A stretch of DNA of 64,000 nt from an uncultured Comamonas sp. (GCA_902175065.1 CABIIJ010000018.1:62001-126000); one strand, 5' to 3'. Counted from the first letter of the stretch, positions 1 to 10,407 are shown. Numbers and translations: made by a program. Notes: generated by a model from the letters alone, not told the origin.

Positions 1-901
1 GGGATCTGCGGCCTTCTGGAGATTCGATGGCCTGCACGCGCTCGATGAAGCGTGCCAGCACGCCCGAGGATTCGCCTTCCCGATGCAGCACATAAGTCGT
101 CAGCATGGGCGCACGCCCCGCGAGTGGACGGGCGACAACGCCGGATTCGCGGCTGGCCGCAATGTGCGGTGCTCCAGTGATCCCCAGCGCAAAGCCCGCC
201 GACACCAATGCCATCATCAAATCGCAGGACGCGACCCGCTCGGCAATCAGCGGTTCCATATCTGAGCGGCGTAGCACACGCTCGACCTGGCGAGCATGGC
301 CTTCGCATACTTGTGCATCGCACAGCACCAGAGGATGGCGCAACACCTCTTCCAGCGGGATGCGTTTGTGCCTGAGCAGCGGATGCCGCGCAGGCACTGC
401 CACCATCAGGGGATCACTCCAGACTGCCTCAGCAGTGATTCCATCGCCCACTTCATCGGACTGCGCGAAACCCACGTCATAGAGGTCATCACGCAGTCCC
501 TTGATCTGCTGTGACAGCGGCACCTCGAACAGACGGATATCTACTTCGGGTTCCTCCTGCCGGCACAACGCCAACAAGGTCGGCAGGCGCGACGGCGTGA
601 TGCCGTCGGATAGGGCAATGCGCAATTGCCAATGAAAGCCATTGACCGCCGCCTGTACGCTGTCACGGGCCTGCTGCAAGGCAGTGAAGATACGCGGTAC
701 ATGCTCCAAGAACAGCTTGCCCGCCCGCGTCAGCCGTGTGCTGCGACTTGTGCGGTTAAACAACTGTTCGCCCAGGTCTTCTTCCAGTTCCTTGATGGTG
801 CGCGACAGCGGCGATTGCTCGATGTGCAGCCGCTCGGCGGCACGGGCGAAGTGGAGTTCTTCGGCCACAGCCAGGAAACAGCGCAGATGCCGAAGCTCCA
901 T
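1..901 (-). CDS. LysR-family transcriptional regulator (3' end beyond window)
   Basis: Minus-strand frame reads MELRHLRCFLAVAEELHFARAAERLHIEQSPLSRTIKELEEDLGEQLFNRTSRSTRLTRAG..., a classic LysR HTH; open to the window edge so absent from the ORF track. Confidence 0.9.
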   Translation of the reverse strand, partial: MELRHLRCFLAVAEELHFARAAERLHIEQSPLSRTIKELEEDLGEQLFNRTSRSTRLTRAGKLFLEHVPRIFTALQQARDSVQAAVNGFHWQLRIALSDGITPSRLPTLLALCRQEEPEVDIRLFEVPLSQQIKGLRDDLYDVGFAQSDEVGDGITAEAVWSDPLMVAVPARHPLLRHKRIPLEEVLRHPLVLCDAQVCEGHARQVERVLRRSDMEPLIAERVASCDLMMALVSAGFALGITGAPHIAASRESGVVARPLAGRAPMLTTYVLHREGESSGVLARFIERVQAIESPEGRRS

Positions 902-915
902 CGTGCGCCCTCCCG

Positions 916-2370
916 TCAGCCCGCTAACCGCTGCGTTCTCGCCAGCATCGGCAACAACACGCAGACCAGCAGGGCTGCACCGAGGTTGTAGAGCATGCCG
1001 GTCACGAAGGCCGAGGCGTACTCCCCGGCCTGTGCGGCCATACCTTCATCGGCAGTCAGCGCCGCTGCGAACAGGATGCCGACCACGGCCACACCCAGCG
1101 CCGCACCGACCTGCTGCACGGTCGAGATCACGCCCGACGCCATGCCGGCCTGCGCTTCATCGACAAAGCCCAGCACCAGATTCAGCAGCGGCGTCATGAT
1201 GAACCCTTGGCCAGCGCCAACCACGACCAGCACGGGGATCAGCCGCGCGGGCACCAGCTCCGCGCCAGCCATCCACACCTGTGCGATCAGCAGCCCGATG
1301 GACACCGCATAGGCCATCGCACCCGCCACGATGGCCTGCGCCCCCCAGCGCGCGACCAAACGTGGCGCGGCCAAGGATGCCAGCACGAAGCCCACGCTGC
1401 ACGGCGCGAAGATGCTGCCCGCCATGAAAGGGTCAAGTCCCAGTCCGGTCTGCACCAGCAAGGCGAAGCATAGGAAGAAGGAACTGGACGTGGAATAGAC
1501 CAGCAGCACCAGCACCGCGCCCAGCGCGAAGCGGCGCTGGGCCAGCAGGCGCATATCCACCAGTGGCAAGCCGCCCGCCATACGCCGTTGCTCTTGCTGC
1601 CGATGGAACAGGGCCAGCAGCAGCACCGCCACACCTAGCGACAACAGGCTCCATGCCGGCCAGCCCTGCCCAGGCCCCTCGATCAGCGGCACCAGCAGCA
1701 ACGTCAGCCCGGCGCTGACCAACGCCACGCCCATCCAGTCCAACGCCGGGCGCTGCGGTGCGCGGGACTCGGGGATGGTGCGTGCCGCCGCGATGGCGAA
1801 CAGCCCGATGGGCACGTTGATGAGAAAGATGCTGCGCCAGCCCAGGCCGAATAGATCGGCATGCACCAGCCAGCCGCCCAGCACCTGCCCGGCGATGGCC
1901 GCCAGGCCAAGCGTCATTCCCAGCAGGCCAAAGGCGCGGCGGCTGTCGTCACCGTCGAAGTTGACACGGATGGATGCATAAACCTGTGGGAACAGCAAAG
2001 CGGCAGCCAGTCCTTGCAACACCCGCGCACCGATCAGGAATTCCGCGCTGGGCGCCAGCCCGCACAAGGCCGAGGCCAGCGTGAAGCCGGCCATGCCGAT
2101 GACGAACAGACGCCGACGCCCGAACAGGTCACCCAGCCGCCCGCCGGTAATCAGCAGCACGCCGAAGGCCAGTTCATAGCCAGCCACGATGAAGCCGATC
2201 TGCGCGAAGTTCGCGTCCAGATCGGCCTGCATGCTGGGAATGGCGACATTGACCACGAACAGGTCAAAGATCGTGACGAAACCGGCCAGCAGCAGCACGG
2301 ATAAACCGAGCCACGGCGGGCCGCTGACGGCGCGCGCAGGCGGCGTCGAGAGGCAGGAATTCGAGTTCAT
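916..2370 (-). CDS. MFS transporter, DHA2/EmrB-QacA-like
   Basis: Multi-TM protein with NVAIPSMQADL and GGRLGDLFGRRRLF motifs; likely start MNSNS within the 916..2406 ORF. Confidence 0.88.
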   Translation of the reverse strand: MNSNSCLSTPPARAVSGPPWLGLSVLLLAGFVTIFDLFVVNVAIPSMQADLDANFAQIGFIVAGYELAFGVLLITGGRLGDLFGRRRLFVIGMAGFTLASALCGLAPSAEFLIGARVLQGLAAALLFPQVYASIRVNFDGDDSRRAFGLLGMTLGLAAIAGQVLGGWLVHADLFGLGWRSIFLINVPIGLFAIAAARTIPESRAPQRPALDWMGVALVSAGLTLLLVPLIEGPGQGWPAWSLLSLGVAVLLLALFHRQQEQRRMAGGLPLVDMRLLAQRRFALGAVLVLLVYSTSSSFFLCFALLVQTGLGLDPFMAGSIFAPCSVGFVLASLAAPRLVARWGAQAIVAGAMAYAVSIGLLIAQVWMAGAELVPARLIPVLVVVGAGQGFIMTPLLNLVLGFVDEAQAGMASGVISTVQQVGAALGVAVVGILFAAALTADEGMAAQAGEYASAFVTGMLYNLGAALLVCVLLPMLARTQRLAG

Positions 2371-2465
2371 CTTGCGTATCCAGGGTAAAGACGCGATCAT
2401 TCTCAAATTCTTTTTAAACCATTACAATTTAACTATTTATGCTATTACTTAAAACAACGAGATAA

Positions 2466-3269
2466 ATGATGCGAACTCTGGAACGAACCCGCTCCGATCT
2501 GGCGGCTTTCCTGCGGGCGCACCGCGAACGCCTTTCGCCTGCCGACGTGGGCTTGCCCAGCGGTGGCCGCCGCCGTACGCCAGGACTGCGGCGCGAGGAA
2601 GTTGCCGCGCTCGCCGGTGTTGGTCTGACCTGGTACACATGGCTGGAACAGGGGCGCGACATTGGCGTGTCGGCCACCTTTTTGGATAACCTGGCGCGGG
2701 TGCTGAAACTGGATGCTGCCGAACGCCGCCACCTGTTCCTGCTGGCCCACGAACGGCCGCCCGCCGAACCGGGCAAGACCTGGTGCGTGCTGCCGCCGAT
2801 GGTGCGCCGCCTGATGCACGATTTACCGCACCCGGCCTTCGTGCTCAATCTGCGATGGGATGTATTGGGCTTCAATGCACCGGCTGATGCACTTTTCGGT
2901 TTCGGCAAGCACACGCCCGAGCGGCGCAATCTGCTCTGGCTGCTGTTCACCGATCCGGCCCTGCATGCCCGTTTCCACGAATGGGAAGCACAAGCCCCGC
3001 TGATGCTCTCCAGCTTCCGCCGTGACTTTGCCCGCGCCACGCAGGAAGCGGACATTCATGAACTGGTGAATGAGCTGGAACGGGTGTCGCCGGAGTTCAA
3101 GGCGTGGTGGCGGACGCATGATGTGCATGCGTCCTGCAACGGCGTGCGCAAAATGGTCATCAACGGTCAGGCCGAACCGTTTGAGCACACATCATTGACG
3201 GTTGACGAAGACCAGCACCTACGGTTGGCGGTGTATGCGCAGCAGCTCAAAACCGCTGACGGTGAATGA
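2466..3269 (+). CDS. XRE-type HTH regulator with MmyB-like ligand-binding domain
   Basis: LRREEVAALAGVGLTWYTWLEQGRDIGVSATFLDNLARVL motif and MmyB-like C-terminus; divergent from the MFS gene. Confidence 0.88.
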   Translation: MMRTLERTRSDLAAFLRAHRERLSPADVGLPSGGRRRTPGLRREEVAALAGVGLTWYTWLEQGRDIGVSATFLDNLARVLKLDAAERRHLFLLAHERPPAEPGKTWCVLPPMVRRLMHDLPHPAFVLNLRWDVLGFNAPADALFGFGKHTPERRNLLWLLFTDPALHARFHEWEAQAPLMLSSFRRDFARATQEADIHELVNELERVSPEFKAWWRTHDVHASCNGVRKMVINGQAEPFEHTSLTVDEDQHLRLAVYAQQLKTADGE

Positions 3270-3282
3270 TGACTCGATAGCG

Positions 3283-5277
3283 TTATCCAATCGTTGGCCC
3301 ACGCGGCCGTCCAATCTCCCACGACACCCCGCCGCCGCGCACTGTCGCAGCGAGCTGCTGCCCCAGCCGCTGTTCGATCACCGGCTTCCACGGCACGAGG
3401 CTGAACCCCTTGCCGTTGTCGAGCATGGCGTAACGCCCGCTGGCGAGCATGACCGAGCGCCGGTAGATGCCGGTCACGCGCTGCCCGTCGGTGACGGGCC
3501 GATGCTGTAGTCCGGTGTCGGCGGCAATGTCCTTGGCGACCTGCGCCAGTTCCCGATTGCGCAGCGTGCCCAGCAGGTTCCGGGCGAGGATCACACGCTG
3601 TCCCCGCCGCTCGGCCAACCCCTGTTCGGCCAGGAAGTCAGCGCGCTGCTGCAAGGCTTGCTTGGTATCGCCGCCAAAGCCCAGGTCGCCCAGCCCCTTA
3701 CCGCCACCGATCAACTGCTGATCCAGCCAGGTGGCCCCAATCACGCGGGCCTGCCGCTCGATTGGCAGGTGCGATTTCAGTTCCACCGCCACGCCGCCCA
3801 GCCGTTGCGCGTCGTACTGGCGGCCACGCTCGGCCAGGTCGTCCGGCACCTTCCATAGTCCGTCCGCCACACGTTCCACAATGCCGGCCCGGCGCAAGGC
3901 TTCCAGCCGGCGAACGTGGGCCGCGACGACCTCCTGCGGGTCGCGGCCGGGCTTGGCTCGGCCTTGCTCGATCGCCAGGTGATGATCGGTGCGGTACAGG
4001 CCATCGCTCGCCAGCGCGACGATGTTCTTGTCGGCTGACCGCACCTCGGCGGCACCGCGTACCTCCACCACGGCTCCGGTGGGATAGTTCACCAGCTCGT
4101 CGCGGGTGTTCAAGGCGACATAGTGGGCCTTGCCGTCCACGCCGTCGATGACCAGATAGCCACGGTCGTGCAGTTCGTCGGCCAGCCCCTTCGCGGCCAC
4201 GCGACCGATGACGGTACGGCCATCGTCGACCGGCTCAAACACCGCCAGCTCGCGGGGCTGACCGCTCATGGCGTGCTGCATGGTGCGGATGATGTCGCCA
4301 CGCTCGCCCAGGGCGCGCAAGGTCTTCTCGGCGTCCGCATGGACGGCCCAGGTGCCGGGCTGCGTCTCGTCGGCTAGGCCCAGGCGCTGCAAGCGTTGCA
4401 GGCGGCCGATCAGCAGCAGGCGCTGGCGTTGTAGCCCGGGTTCGTTGAAGCGTTCGATCTGCACCCAGCCATCCTCGCCGGCCTCGCGCTGCAACGTGCG
4501 GTCGAGGCTCGTCCACCGCTCTTGCTCCACCTCGCGCTGCAAGGTCTGCTGGATCTCCAGTTCGGTGCGCGGCCCCAGCCATTCCGTCTCCAGCTCGGCG
4601 GCGCGATGGCGGAAGCCGTGGGCGATGTAGTCGCCGGCGATGATGAGGTCTTTGCCGGTGTCGTCGCGTCCGCGCACGATCAGGTGGGTGTGCGGGTTGT
4701 CGGTGTTCCAGTGATCCACCGCCACCCAATCCAGCCGCGTCCCCAGGTCGGCTTCCATGCGGTTCATCAGGTGCCGGGTGTAGGTGTGCAGGTCGTCCAG
4801 TTCGGCCCCGTCCTCCGGCGAGACGATGAAACGGAAATGGTGCCGGTCGTCCTGGCAGCGTACCTTGAAGGCGTCGAGGTCGGCTTCGTCGGCCTGCGGC
4901 CCGTAGGCCCGGCCCGGTTCGCCATCGCGGCCCGCGCCGTCGCGCTCGATGTAGCGCAGGTGCTTGGCGAGCGACTGCGGGCTGGCGTTGCGCTGGTTGA
5001 CCAGCAGGGTCTTGATGGTCACGCGCCGCGACATGGGCGTGAGCTTCGCGCCCGCGAAACGCGCCGCCGTGTGGCCGCGCCCCAGGCGTGAACCGGGCCG
5101 CTGGCCGGCGCGCTGGCCGTTGCCGCCAGTGGCAGGACGGCGCACGGCCGGCTTGCCGCTGCTGGCTTTGCCCGCTTGCTTGAGCACCTTGGAAACGAAG
5201 CTCTGCCCCTGGCCCTTGCCCCGGTTCTTGGGGGCGCTGGGGCGCACGCGGAAATCGTCGTCGCGGCGGTCGTTCAT
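3283..5277 (-). CDS. Relaxase/mobilisation nuclease with DUF3363 domain (Tn4371-like ICE)
   Basis: MNDRRDDDFRVRPSAPKNRGKGQGQSF start; HFRFIVSPEDGAEL and DHWNTDNPHTHLIVRGRDDTGKDLIIAGDYI relaxase motifs; followed by the TraF-like/DUF2840/ParA order typical of Tn4371-like ICEs. Confidence 0.9.
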   Translation of the reverse strand: MNDRRDDDFRVRPSAPKNRGKGQGQSFVSKVLKQAGKASSGKPAVRRPATGGNGQRAGQRPGSRLGRGHTAARFAGAKLTPMSRRVTIKTLLVNQRNASPQSLAKHLRYIERDGAGRDGEPGRAYGPQADEADLDAFKVRCQDDRHHFRFIVSPEDGAELDDLHTYTRHLMNRMEADLGTRLDWVAVDHWNTDNPHTHLIVRGRDDTGKDLIIAGDYIAHGFRHRAAELETEWLGPRTELEIQQTLQREVEQERWTSLDRTLQREAGEDGWVQIERFNEPGLQRQRLLLIGRLQRLQRLGLADETQPGTWAVHADAEKTLRALGERGDIIRTMQHAMSGQPRELAVFEPVDDGRTVIGRVAAKGLADELHDRGYLVIDGVDGKAHYVALNTRDELVNYPTGAVVEVRGAAEVRSADKNIVALASDGLYRTDHHLAIEQGRAKPGRDPQEVVAAHVRRLEALRRAGIVERVADGLWKVPDDLAERGRQYDAQRLGGVAVELKSHLPIERQARVIGATWLDQQLIGGGKGLGDLGFGGDTKQALQQRADFLAEQGLAERRGQRVILARNLLGTLRNRELAQVAKDIAADTGLQHRPVTDGQRVTGIYRRSVMLASGRYAMLDNGKGFSLVPWKPVIEQRLGQQLAATVRGGGVSWEIGRPRGPTIG

Positions 5278-5713
5278 GGTTGTGCCCTCTGCAAGCTCTG
5301 GCGTGTCCGGTCGTACAAAGCACGCGGATATGCCTTCATTGGCGCGGGTCTCGCGCCCCACGCGGCACGGCGGCGAAGCCGCTGCGTGCCGCGCCACCCC
5401 CATGTGCAGACTGGCTTTCGACGCGGCCCGGTGCCGCGTCCTTTTGTCTTGCCTTCCGCCTTTGCCTTCCGCTGTCGCTCCAGGCACCGGCGGCCCGGCG
5501 GCGCTGCTGCGTGAGCAGCCAGCGCGCCGGCGAATGCGCCGATGGCCATAGGCCGGGCGCGTTCGAAGCAAGACGCCTGCACGTTGGACGGCTGCGCCGG
5601 ATGCTGCGCGACGTGCGGTGCGAATGCACCTGCACGGCAGGCGCGGCGACATGGCGGCAGCAGCGAGAACCACATGCCCGATGGCACGCCGGAGCGCAGC
5701 GAATTGGCGGCCA

Positions 5714-6301
5714 TCATGGGCGTGTCTCCAGCCAGATCGGGCGCGCGACGCCGATCACGGCGAATGCGCTGACCGGCCCGAAATAGCGGCTGTCGAACGA
5801 TGCCGGATTCGTCACGCTCAACAAGAACAGTTCGCCGGGTTCAAGGCGGCGGCAAAGCTGCAAGGACGGCAGCGCCCGGCCCAGCCGGTCGGCAGGCAGC
5901 ACGGCGGCCGAAGGCACGCCGTCGATGTAAACGAGGCCCCCCGAAATGCACACCTCCTGCGGCGCGACCGCGCCCACACGTTTGAGCAGCGGCACGCGCA
6001 TCGGCAGGTAGCCGCGTTGCGCAGCGAGCGCGGCGGCCGTAGCCGGAAGCGGCACCAGCACGATGCTGTCCACGGACAACGGACGTGGCAGCGAGGCGGT
6101 GCGCGGGTCGAACGGTTCGACGCGATACCAGCCGACCGCCACGCTGTCGGACGGGTTGTAGATCACGCGCGGCGGTGGTGTGCCGAAAGAGGCCCAGGCC
6201 AGTGCGGCAAAGCCGAAAATGGACAGGCCCGCCAGCACGAGGCGGGCGCGCAGGCGCGAGCGAGGACGCGGCGCGGAGCCGGTCGCGGGAATCATGGTCA
6301 T
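5714..6301 (-). CDS. S26-family signal peptidase, TraF-like conjugal transfer protein
   Basis: MTMIPATG start; PSDSVAVGWYRVEP and RVPLLKRVGAVAPQEVCISGG motifs; 4-nt overlap with the upstream DUF2840 gene. Confidence 0.88.
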   Translation of the reverse strand: MTMIPATGSAPRPRSRLRARLVLAGLSIFGFAALAWASFGTPPPRVIYNPSDSVAVGWYRVEPFDPRTASLPRPLSVDSIVLVPLPATAAALAAQRGYLPMRVPLLKRVGAVAPQEVCISGGLVYIDGVPSAAVLPADRLGRALPSLQLCRRLEPGELFLLSVTNPASFDSRYFGPVSAFAVIGVARPIWLETRP

Positions 6302-6843
6302 GGCAATGCCCTCCCGGCCAGCCAGGCGGCGTGCCGTTCTGTGGTGTATTCGGGGAGCGGCGAGCGTGCCGCGAGCCGGTTGCCCAACGTGCGCCAGTAC
6401 GCGGGCGACGCGGCAGCGGGTGCGATGCCCAGCGCCTCGATAGCGTCGATGCGTTCCAGCACGGCTCGCACGTTGGCATTGCCTTCGGCGTGCAGCAGCA
6501 GGCGCGCGCCCGGCTGCACGCCGGGGATGCGCTGCACGGCATCGAGCGGCGTGGCGGTCTGCATCACCATGAGCTGCCAGCGCACGGTGCCGTAATCGTT
6601 GGCCTGCCAGCGGATGCGGCAGAGCATCGCACCCGGCAGGAACACCGCGCAACGTCGCCAGCGGTCGAGCTGGAGCGTGCGCGCCGGTTCACCGAAGCGC
6701 AGGTAGAGCTTGAAGCGATGTTCGAGGTGGGCCAGCGAAACGCGCGTCAGTGGCACGTTGCCGGCCTGCCCGGCGAGTGTCGCAAGCGCAGGCAACGGCG
6801 CAGCCGGTGCCTCGTTCGCGGCAGGCAAAGCGGATGCGGTCAT
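6298..6843 (-). CDS. DUF2840 domain-containing protein
   Basis: MTASALPAANE... LTRVSLAHLEHRFKLYLRFGEPARTLQLDRWRRCAVFLPGAMLCRIRWQANDYGTV; syntenic position between the partition gene and traF. Confidence 0.8.
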   Translation of the reverse strand: MTASALPAANEAPAAPLPALATLAGQAGNVPLTRVSLAHLEHRFKLYLRFGEPARTLQLDRWRRCAVFLPGAMLCRIRWQANDYGTVRWQLMVMQTATPLDAVQRIPGVQPGARLLLHAEGNANVRAVLERIDAIEALGIAPAAASPAYWRTLGNRLAARSPLPEYTTERHAAWLAGRALP

Positions 6844-7133
6844 GGTGTGTTCTCCCTGCGGTTCTCGGGAAACTCCCGCTCCAGCAGGCCACGCAGCAGA
6901 TCGGCCACGGTCACGCCTTGGCCGAAGGCGGCGATCTTGATGCGCGCCCGCATGGCGGGCGTGATGTCGAGGGTGAGGCGAGCCGTGTAGAGGTCGCCCT
7001 TGCCCAGCGCCTCGGCGTCGCCCTGGCGAATCCACGCCTCGGCGTGCGGATTCGCAGGCGGACGTGCGCCGATGCCGACGCGCTTGCCAGTGCGTTTGCT
7101 GTTGGGTGGCTGCTGCGCTGTCATGTCGGCCAC
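6840..7133 (-). CDS. Small partition-like / ribbon-helix-helix-like protein downstream of ParA
   Basis: TARLTLDITPAMRARIKIAAFGQGVTVADLLRGLLEREF resembles an RHH fold; overlapping start/stop with neighbours. Confidence 0.65.
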   Translation of the reverse strand: MADMTAQQPPNSKRTGKRVGIGARPPANPHAEAWIRQGDAEALGKGDLYTARLTLDITPAMRARIKIAAFGQGVTVADLLRGLLEREFPENRRENTP

Positions 7134-7759
7134 CGCAGCAGTTCGTCCACCAAGGCGGTGATTTCGCGGGCGGCGGCGCTGTCGGGTGCCGTCTCGCGTG
7201 CGAGCCGACCAGCGGCCACGCTGTCGGCGAATACGATGCGCTGATGCACTTCCGAGCGCAGCGCGGGCAGCGGCTGTTCGGCGAGCGATTGCCGCGCCTC
7301 GCGGCCGATGATGGTGGTGCTGACGCGCCGGTTGATGACGAAGGCCGCGCGCAGCGCAGGCCGGAACACCTGCGCCTCACGGATCAGCGAAACCATTTCC
7401 GAACTGGCCCAAAGGTCGTAGGGGCTGGGCTGCACCGGGATCAGCACGCGCTCGGCCGCCAGCAGCGCGGAGCGCGCCAAGGCGGCGATGCGCGGCGGCC
7501 CGTCGATGATGACGTGATCGGCCCGCCTGGCGAGTTCTGGCGCTTCCTGATGCAGTGTTTCGCGTGCCAGGCCCACGGCGCTGAACAGCCGTGGCAAGCC
7601 TTGCTGGCTTCTGCGCTGCGTCCAGTCCAGCGATGAACCCTGCGGGTCGGCATCGAGCAGGACGACATGCTGGCCGCGCATCGCCAGCTCGCCCGCGATG
7701 TGCGTGGCGAGCGTGGTCTTGCCGACTCCGCCTTTCTGGTTGAGTAGAGCGAGGATCAT
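7121..7759 (-). CDS. parA: ParA family ATPase
   Basis: MILALLNQKGGVGKTTLATHIAGELA deviant Walker A, VVLLDADPQGSS, VIIDGPP. Confidence 0.93.
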   Translation of the reverse strand: MILALLNQKGGVGKTTLATHIAGELAMRGQHVVLLDADPQGSSLDWTQRRSQQGLPRLFSAVGLARETLHQEAPELARRADHVIIDGPPRIAALARSALLAAERVLIPVQPSPYDLWASSEMVSLIREAQVFRPALRAAFVINRRVSTTIIGREARQSLAEQPLPALRSEVHQRIVFADSVAAGRLARETAPDSAAAREITALVDELLRWPT

Positions 7760-7935
7760 GGCGCAGCCCTCCGTGTTGGAAAGCCGGGCTTTGCCTGCCG
7801 TGCAAAACGCCGTTCGCCGTGCCGTTGGGTGGTTGTCCACCGAAACGGCGCGCTTCTACTAAAAGTTATGTATTTCTTGTTAGATAAGTTAGAGGGAACG
7901 CAAACCCGCGCCGTTATTGGCTTTCCGGCGTTTTC

Positions 7936-8000
7936 GTACTCCTGATAGCACGATAGGCGTACTCCTGATAGCACGATACCCGGTACTCCTGATAGCACGA
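7936..8000. repeat. Three tandem iteron-like repeats GTACTCCTGATAGCACGA(TA)
   Basis: Exact 18-20 bp copies at 7936-7955, 7959-7978 and 7983-8000 (period 23-24 bp) between repA and parA. Confidence 0.9.
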
Positions 8001-8024
8001 GGCTATTCACACCTTTTCCCGCAG

Positions 8025-8882
8025 TTATCCCCGTGCCGTGTGCAGCACGGGCCGGAAGGTCAGCAGCTCCGTTCCGTCGTCCGGCATTCGCTCGATGCCC
8101 AGGACGTAGCCGGGCAACGACTGCCGCGCCACCAAGGCACGTAGGTCGTAGGCGAAGTCGGAGAAGCGCGCCGCGCTGCCCGACTTGCGGTGCAGGTGCC
8201 GGAAGTCGAATTGCCAGCCGTCCGGTTGCTTGCCGCCGTGCTTGCGCACCAAGCGGTACAGCCAGCGTTCGATGCCGCCTTTCAAGCGGAAATAGGCCGG
8301 GTCGATGGTCAGCACCAGGGCAGCGTCGAGCACGCCCGCATAGAACCAGTCCGGCAGGATCAGTTCGATGCCCTGCGGCACGCCGCTGGCATCGGCCAGC
8401 TCCTTCCACTCGTTGATCCACGAGAAGCGATGCAGTCGCCTTCCCGTGGTTTCTCGGATGGACGTGGCCACCGTGGTCGATTGCAGCCGGTCGAGCGCGG
8501 CTTTCAGGCGCAGATAGTCGTTCAAGGACGTGCCGCGCCCGATGAAGCGCAGGATTTCGTAGGGCGTGGCGCGTATCCAGCGTGACGGGCGAATGCCCGC
8601 GTCGCGCGCTTCCACGATCTGCGAAGCAGCCCATATCAGCACGTCGGCATCCCATATCGTTGCGATGCCATGCTCGGCCGTGCCTTCCACGCGGATGGTG
8701 ATACCGCCGGCGCGGAAGTCGATCGGCGCGACGCGCCGCGACTTCGCCAGCGAGAAGAACGGAAAGGCCATCAAGTCCTGGCTGTCGCGCGGTGCCATGT
8801 CGCCCGGCAGCGCGCGGAACAGATCGAGCTGTTCGCGCTGCGGCAAGGCTTGCCCTGACGGGCTGGACATGGCGACGGCCAC
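8025..8882 (-). CDS. Replication initiator protein A (ICE RepA)
   Basis: QLDLFRALPGDMAPRDSQDLMAFPFFSLAKSRR..., WFYAGVLDAALVLTIDPAYFRLKGGIERWLYRLVRKHGG; RepA family of ICEs/plasmids. Confidence 0.88.
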   Translation of the reverse strand: MAVAMSSPSGQALPQREQLDLFRALPGDMAPRDSQDLMAFPFFSLAKSRRVAPIDFRAGGITIRVEGTAEHGIATIWDADVLIWAASQIVEARDAGIRPSRWIRATPYEILRFIGRGTSLNDYLRLKAALDRLQSTTVATSIRETTGRRLHRFSWINEWKELADASGVPQGIELILPDWFYAGVLDAALVLTIDPAYFRLKGGIERWLYRLVRKHGGKQPDGWQFDFRHLHRKSGSAARFSDFAYDLRALVARQSLPGYVLGIERMPDDGTELLTFRPVLHTARG

Positions 8883-8896
8883 CCACGCGCCAGCGA

Positions 8897-9181
8897 TCAG
8901 CGGCCATCACGGTAGTCGCCCGCGTGACGTTCGGCATATTCCGGGTCGGAAGTCGCCTCGTAGCTGCGCTGGTCGGCCCAGGCATCGAGGTCAGACACGG
9001 CGTACATGACGCGGCGGCCGAACTTGCGGAACTTCGGGCCGCCGCCGATCACGCGCTGCTTTTCGAGCGTGCGGGGCGAAAGGCGCAGGTACTCGGCGGC
9101 TTCGTCGTTAGTCAGGTAGCGTTGGGGCTGCGCAGGCGCAGCGACAGCAGCGGCGGCAGGCCGCAAGGGAGCGGGTCGCAT
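8897..9181 (-). CDS. Helix-turn-helix (AlpA/excisionase-like) protein
   Basis: YLTNDEAAEYLRLSPRTLEKQRVIGGGPKFRKFGRRVMYAVSDLDAW motif. Confidence 0.88.
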   Translation of the reverse strand: MRPAPLRPAAAAVAAPAQPQRYLTNDEAAEYLRLSPRTLEKQRVIGGGPKFRKFGRRVMYAVSDLDAWADQRSYEATSDPEYAERHAGDYRDGR

Positions 9182-9292
9182 GGGATGTACCTCCATCAAG
9201 CCCGGCCACACCACGCGGCCGGATAGAGGCACTTTCAAGAAAGCGAGGCTTCTTGCTAAGGGACGATCTGCGCAGGACGCAAAACGTCCCCC

Positions 9293-10063
9293 CTACTGCA
9301 ATGGCAGCAGCGGAAGCTGTGCCAGGCGGCGATAACCGCCGCGCATCAGTGCATCGCCACGGCTCACCAGCCGCCGCACGCGGGCGCGCAAGGCGCTGTC
9401 CTTGTGCCAGTCGGCCGCGACAGCATCCGCGCCGAACAGCCCTTCGGCCACTTCGCGCAAGGACGCTCCCGCCAGGGTCGCGTCGAGCGCCTGCAAGGTG
9501 TGCAGTTCCAGCACCGCGGCCGACGTGGGCCGGGAACGGGCCGCCGCCGCAGGCGCGGCAACCGTGGCGGCGGCCAGGGCATCCAGCTCGGCCGCGAGCG
9601 TGCGATAGCGCGCGCAGGGCGTGGCGCAGGCGCGGGTGGCGTAGAGGTAGGCCATGCCGTCTTCCAGGCCCGGCGCAAGCGCGAGCCGAAGGCAGCAGCC
9701 GGGCCAGTGCGACACCAGCACCAGGCGCTTGCCATCGTGGATCAGTTGCTTGCGCCCAGGCACGCGCCAGAACTCGAAGGCATGGGCCTCGGGCGGTGGG
9801 TCGACATCCGGGTAAAGTTGCACCACGGCATCGTGATCGGGGAACCAGGCTGGATGCGCGTCGCGCGCATCCAAGGCCGGATCTTCCAGCAGGCGCAGGC
9901 CCCACGCCTGCGCTGCGTCCGGCCGGCGACGACGGTGCAGCCAGTCGAGCCGATAGCCGGGATTTCGGCGCAGGTATTCCCACGCCAGCGCAGGGCCGTC
10001 AAGATGCAGAACGTAGAGATAGGCAGCTGTCGGATACCAGTGTTCAGCGCTGCGATCAGTCAT
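9293..10063 (-). CDS. DUF2285 domain-containing protein
   Basis: WEYLRRNPGYRLDWLHRRRRPDAAQAWGLRLLEDP N-terminus and RARVRRLVSRGDALMRGGYRRLA C-terminus. Confidence 0.82.
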   Translation of the reverse strand: MTDRSAEHWYPTAAYLYVLHLDGPALAWEYLRRNPGYRLDWLHRRRRPDAAQAWGLRLLEDPALDARDAHPAWFPDHDAVVQLYPDVDPPPEAHAFEFWRVPGRKQLIHDGKRLVLVSHWPGCCLRLALAPGLEDGMAYLYATRACATPCARYRTLAAELDALAAATVAAPAAAARSRPTSAAVLELHTLQALDATLAGASLREVAEGLFGADAVAADWHKDSALRARVRRLVSRGDALMRGGYRRLAQLPLLPLQ

Positions 10064-10407
10064 GGCGAAACCTCCCTCTGTTTGGGATGCGTCGCCACGA
10101 TTTCCGCGATGCGGGAGCTATCGAAATGCCATTAGGTCGTCATCAAAATTGGTTAAGCTGTAACTGTCGGTGTCAAGACCGTTTGGCTCCTGCGTGTTGC
10201 GGAAATCGTCTGAATGCGACGGCTACGCCGTCAGGAAAATGACGCGCAGCACCGAACACCGTGCCGCAGCCCGCGCCAAAGATCAGGACTGTTTTCAACA
10301 GGATCGCACCACTTCGGTGCAAGAATGCGGATTCAGACCTGCACGGTCTTGACCAAGATTGAAATAGTCACGATGCGCCCCGGATGGCCGGGCCGCGCTG
10401 GTTTTCA

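Noticed and set aside
7936-8000. Possible CRISPR array
   Set aside because: Only three repeats with 3-4 bp between them; fits iterons, not repeat-spacer units, and no cas genes are present.
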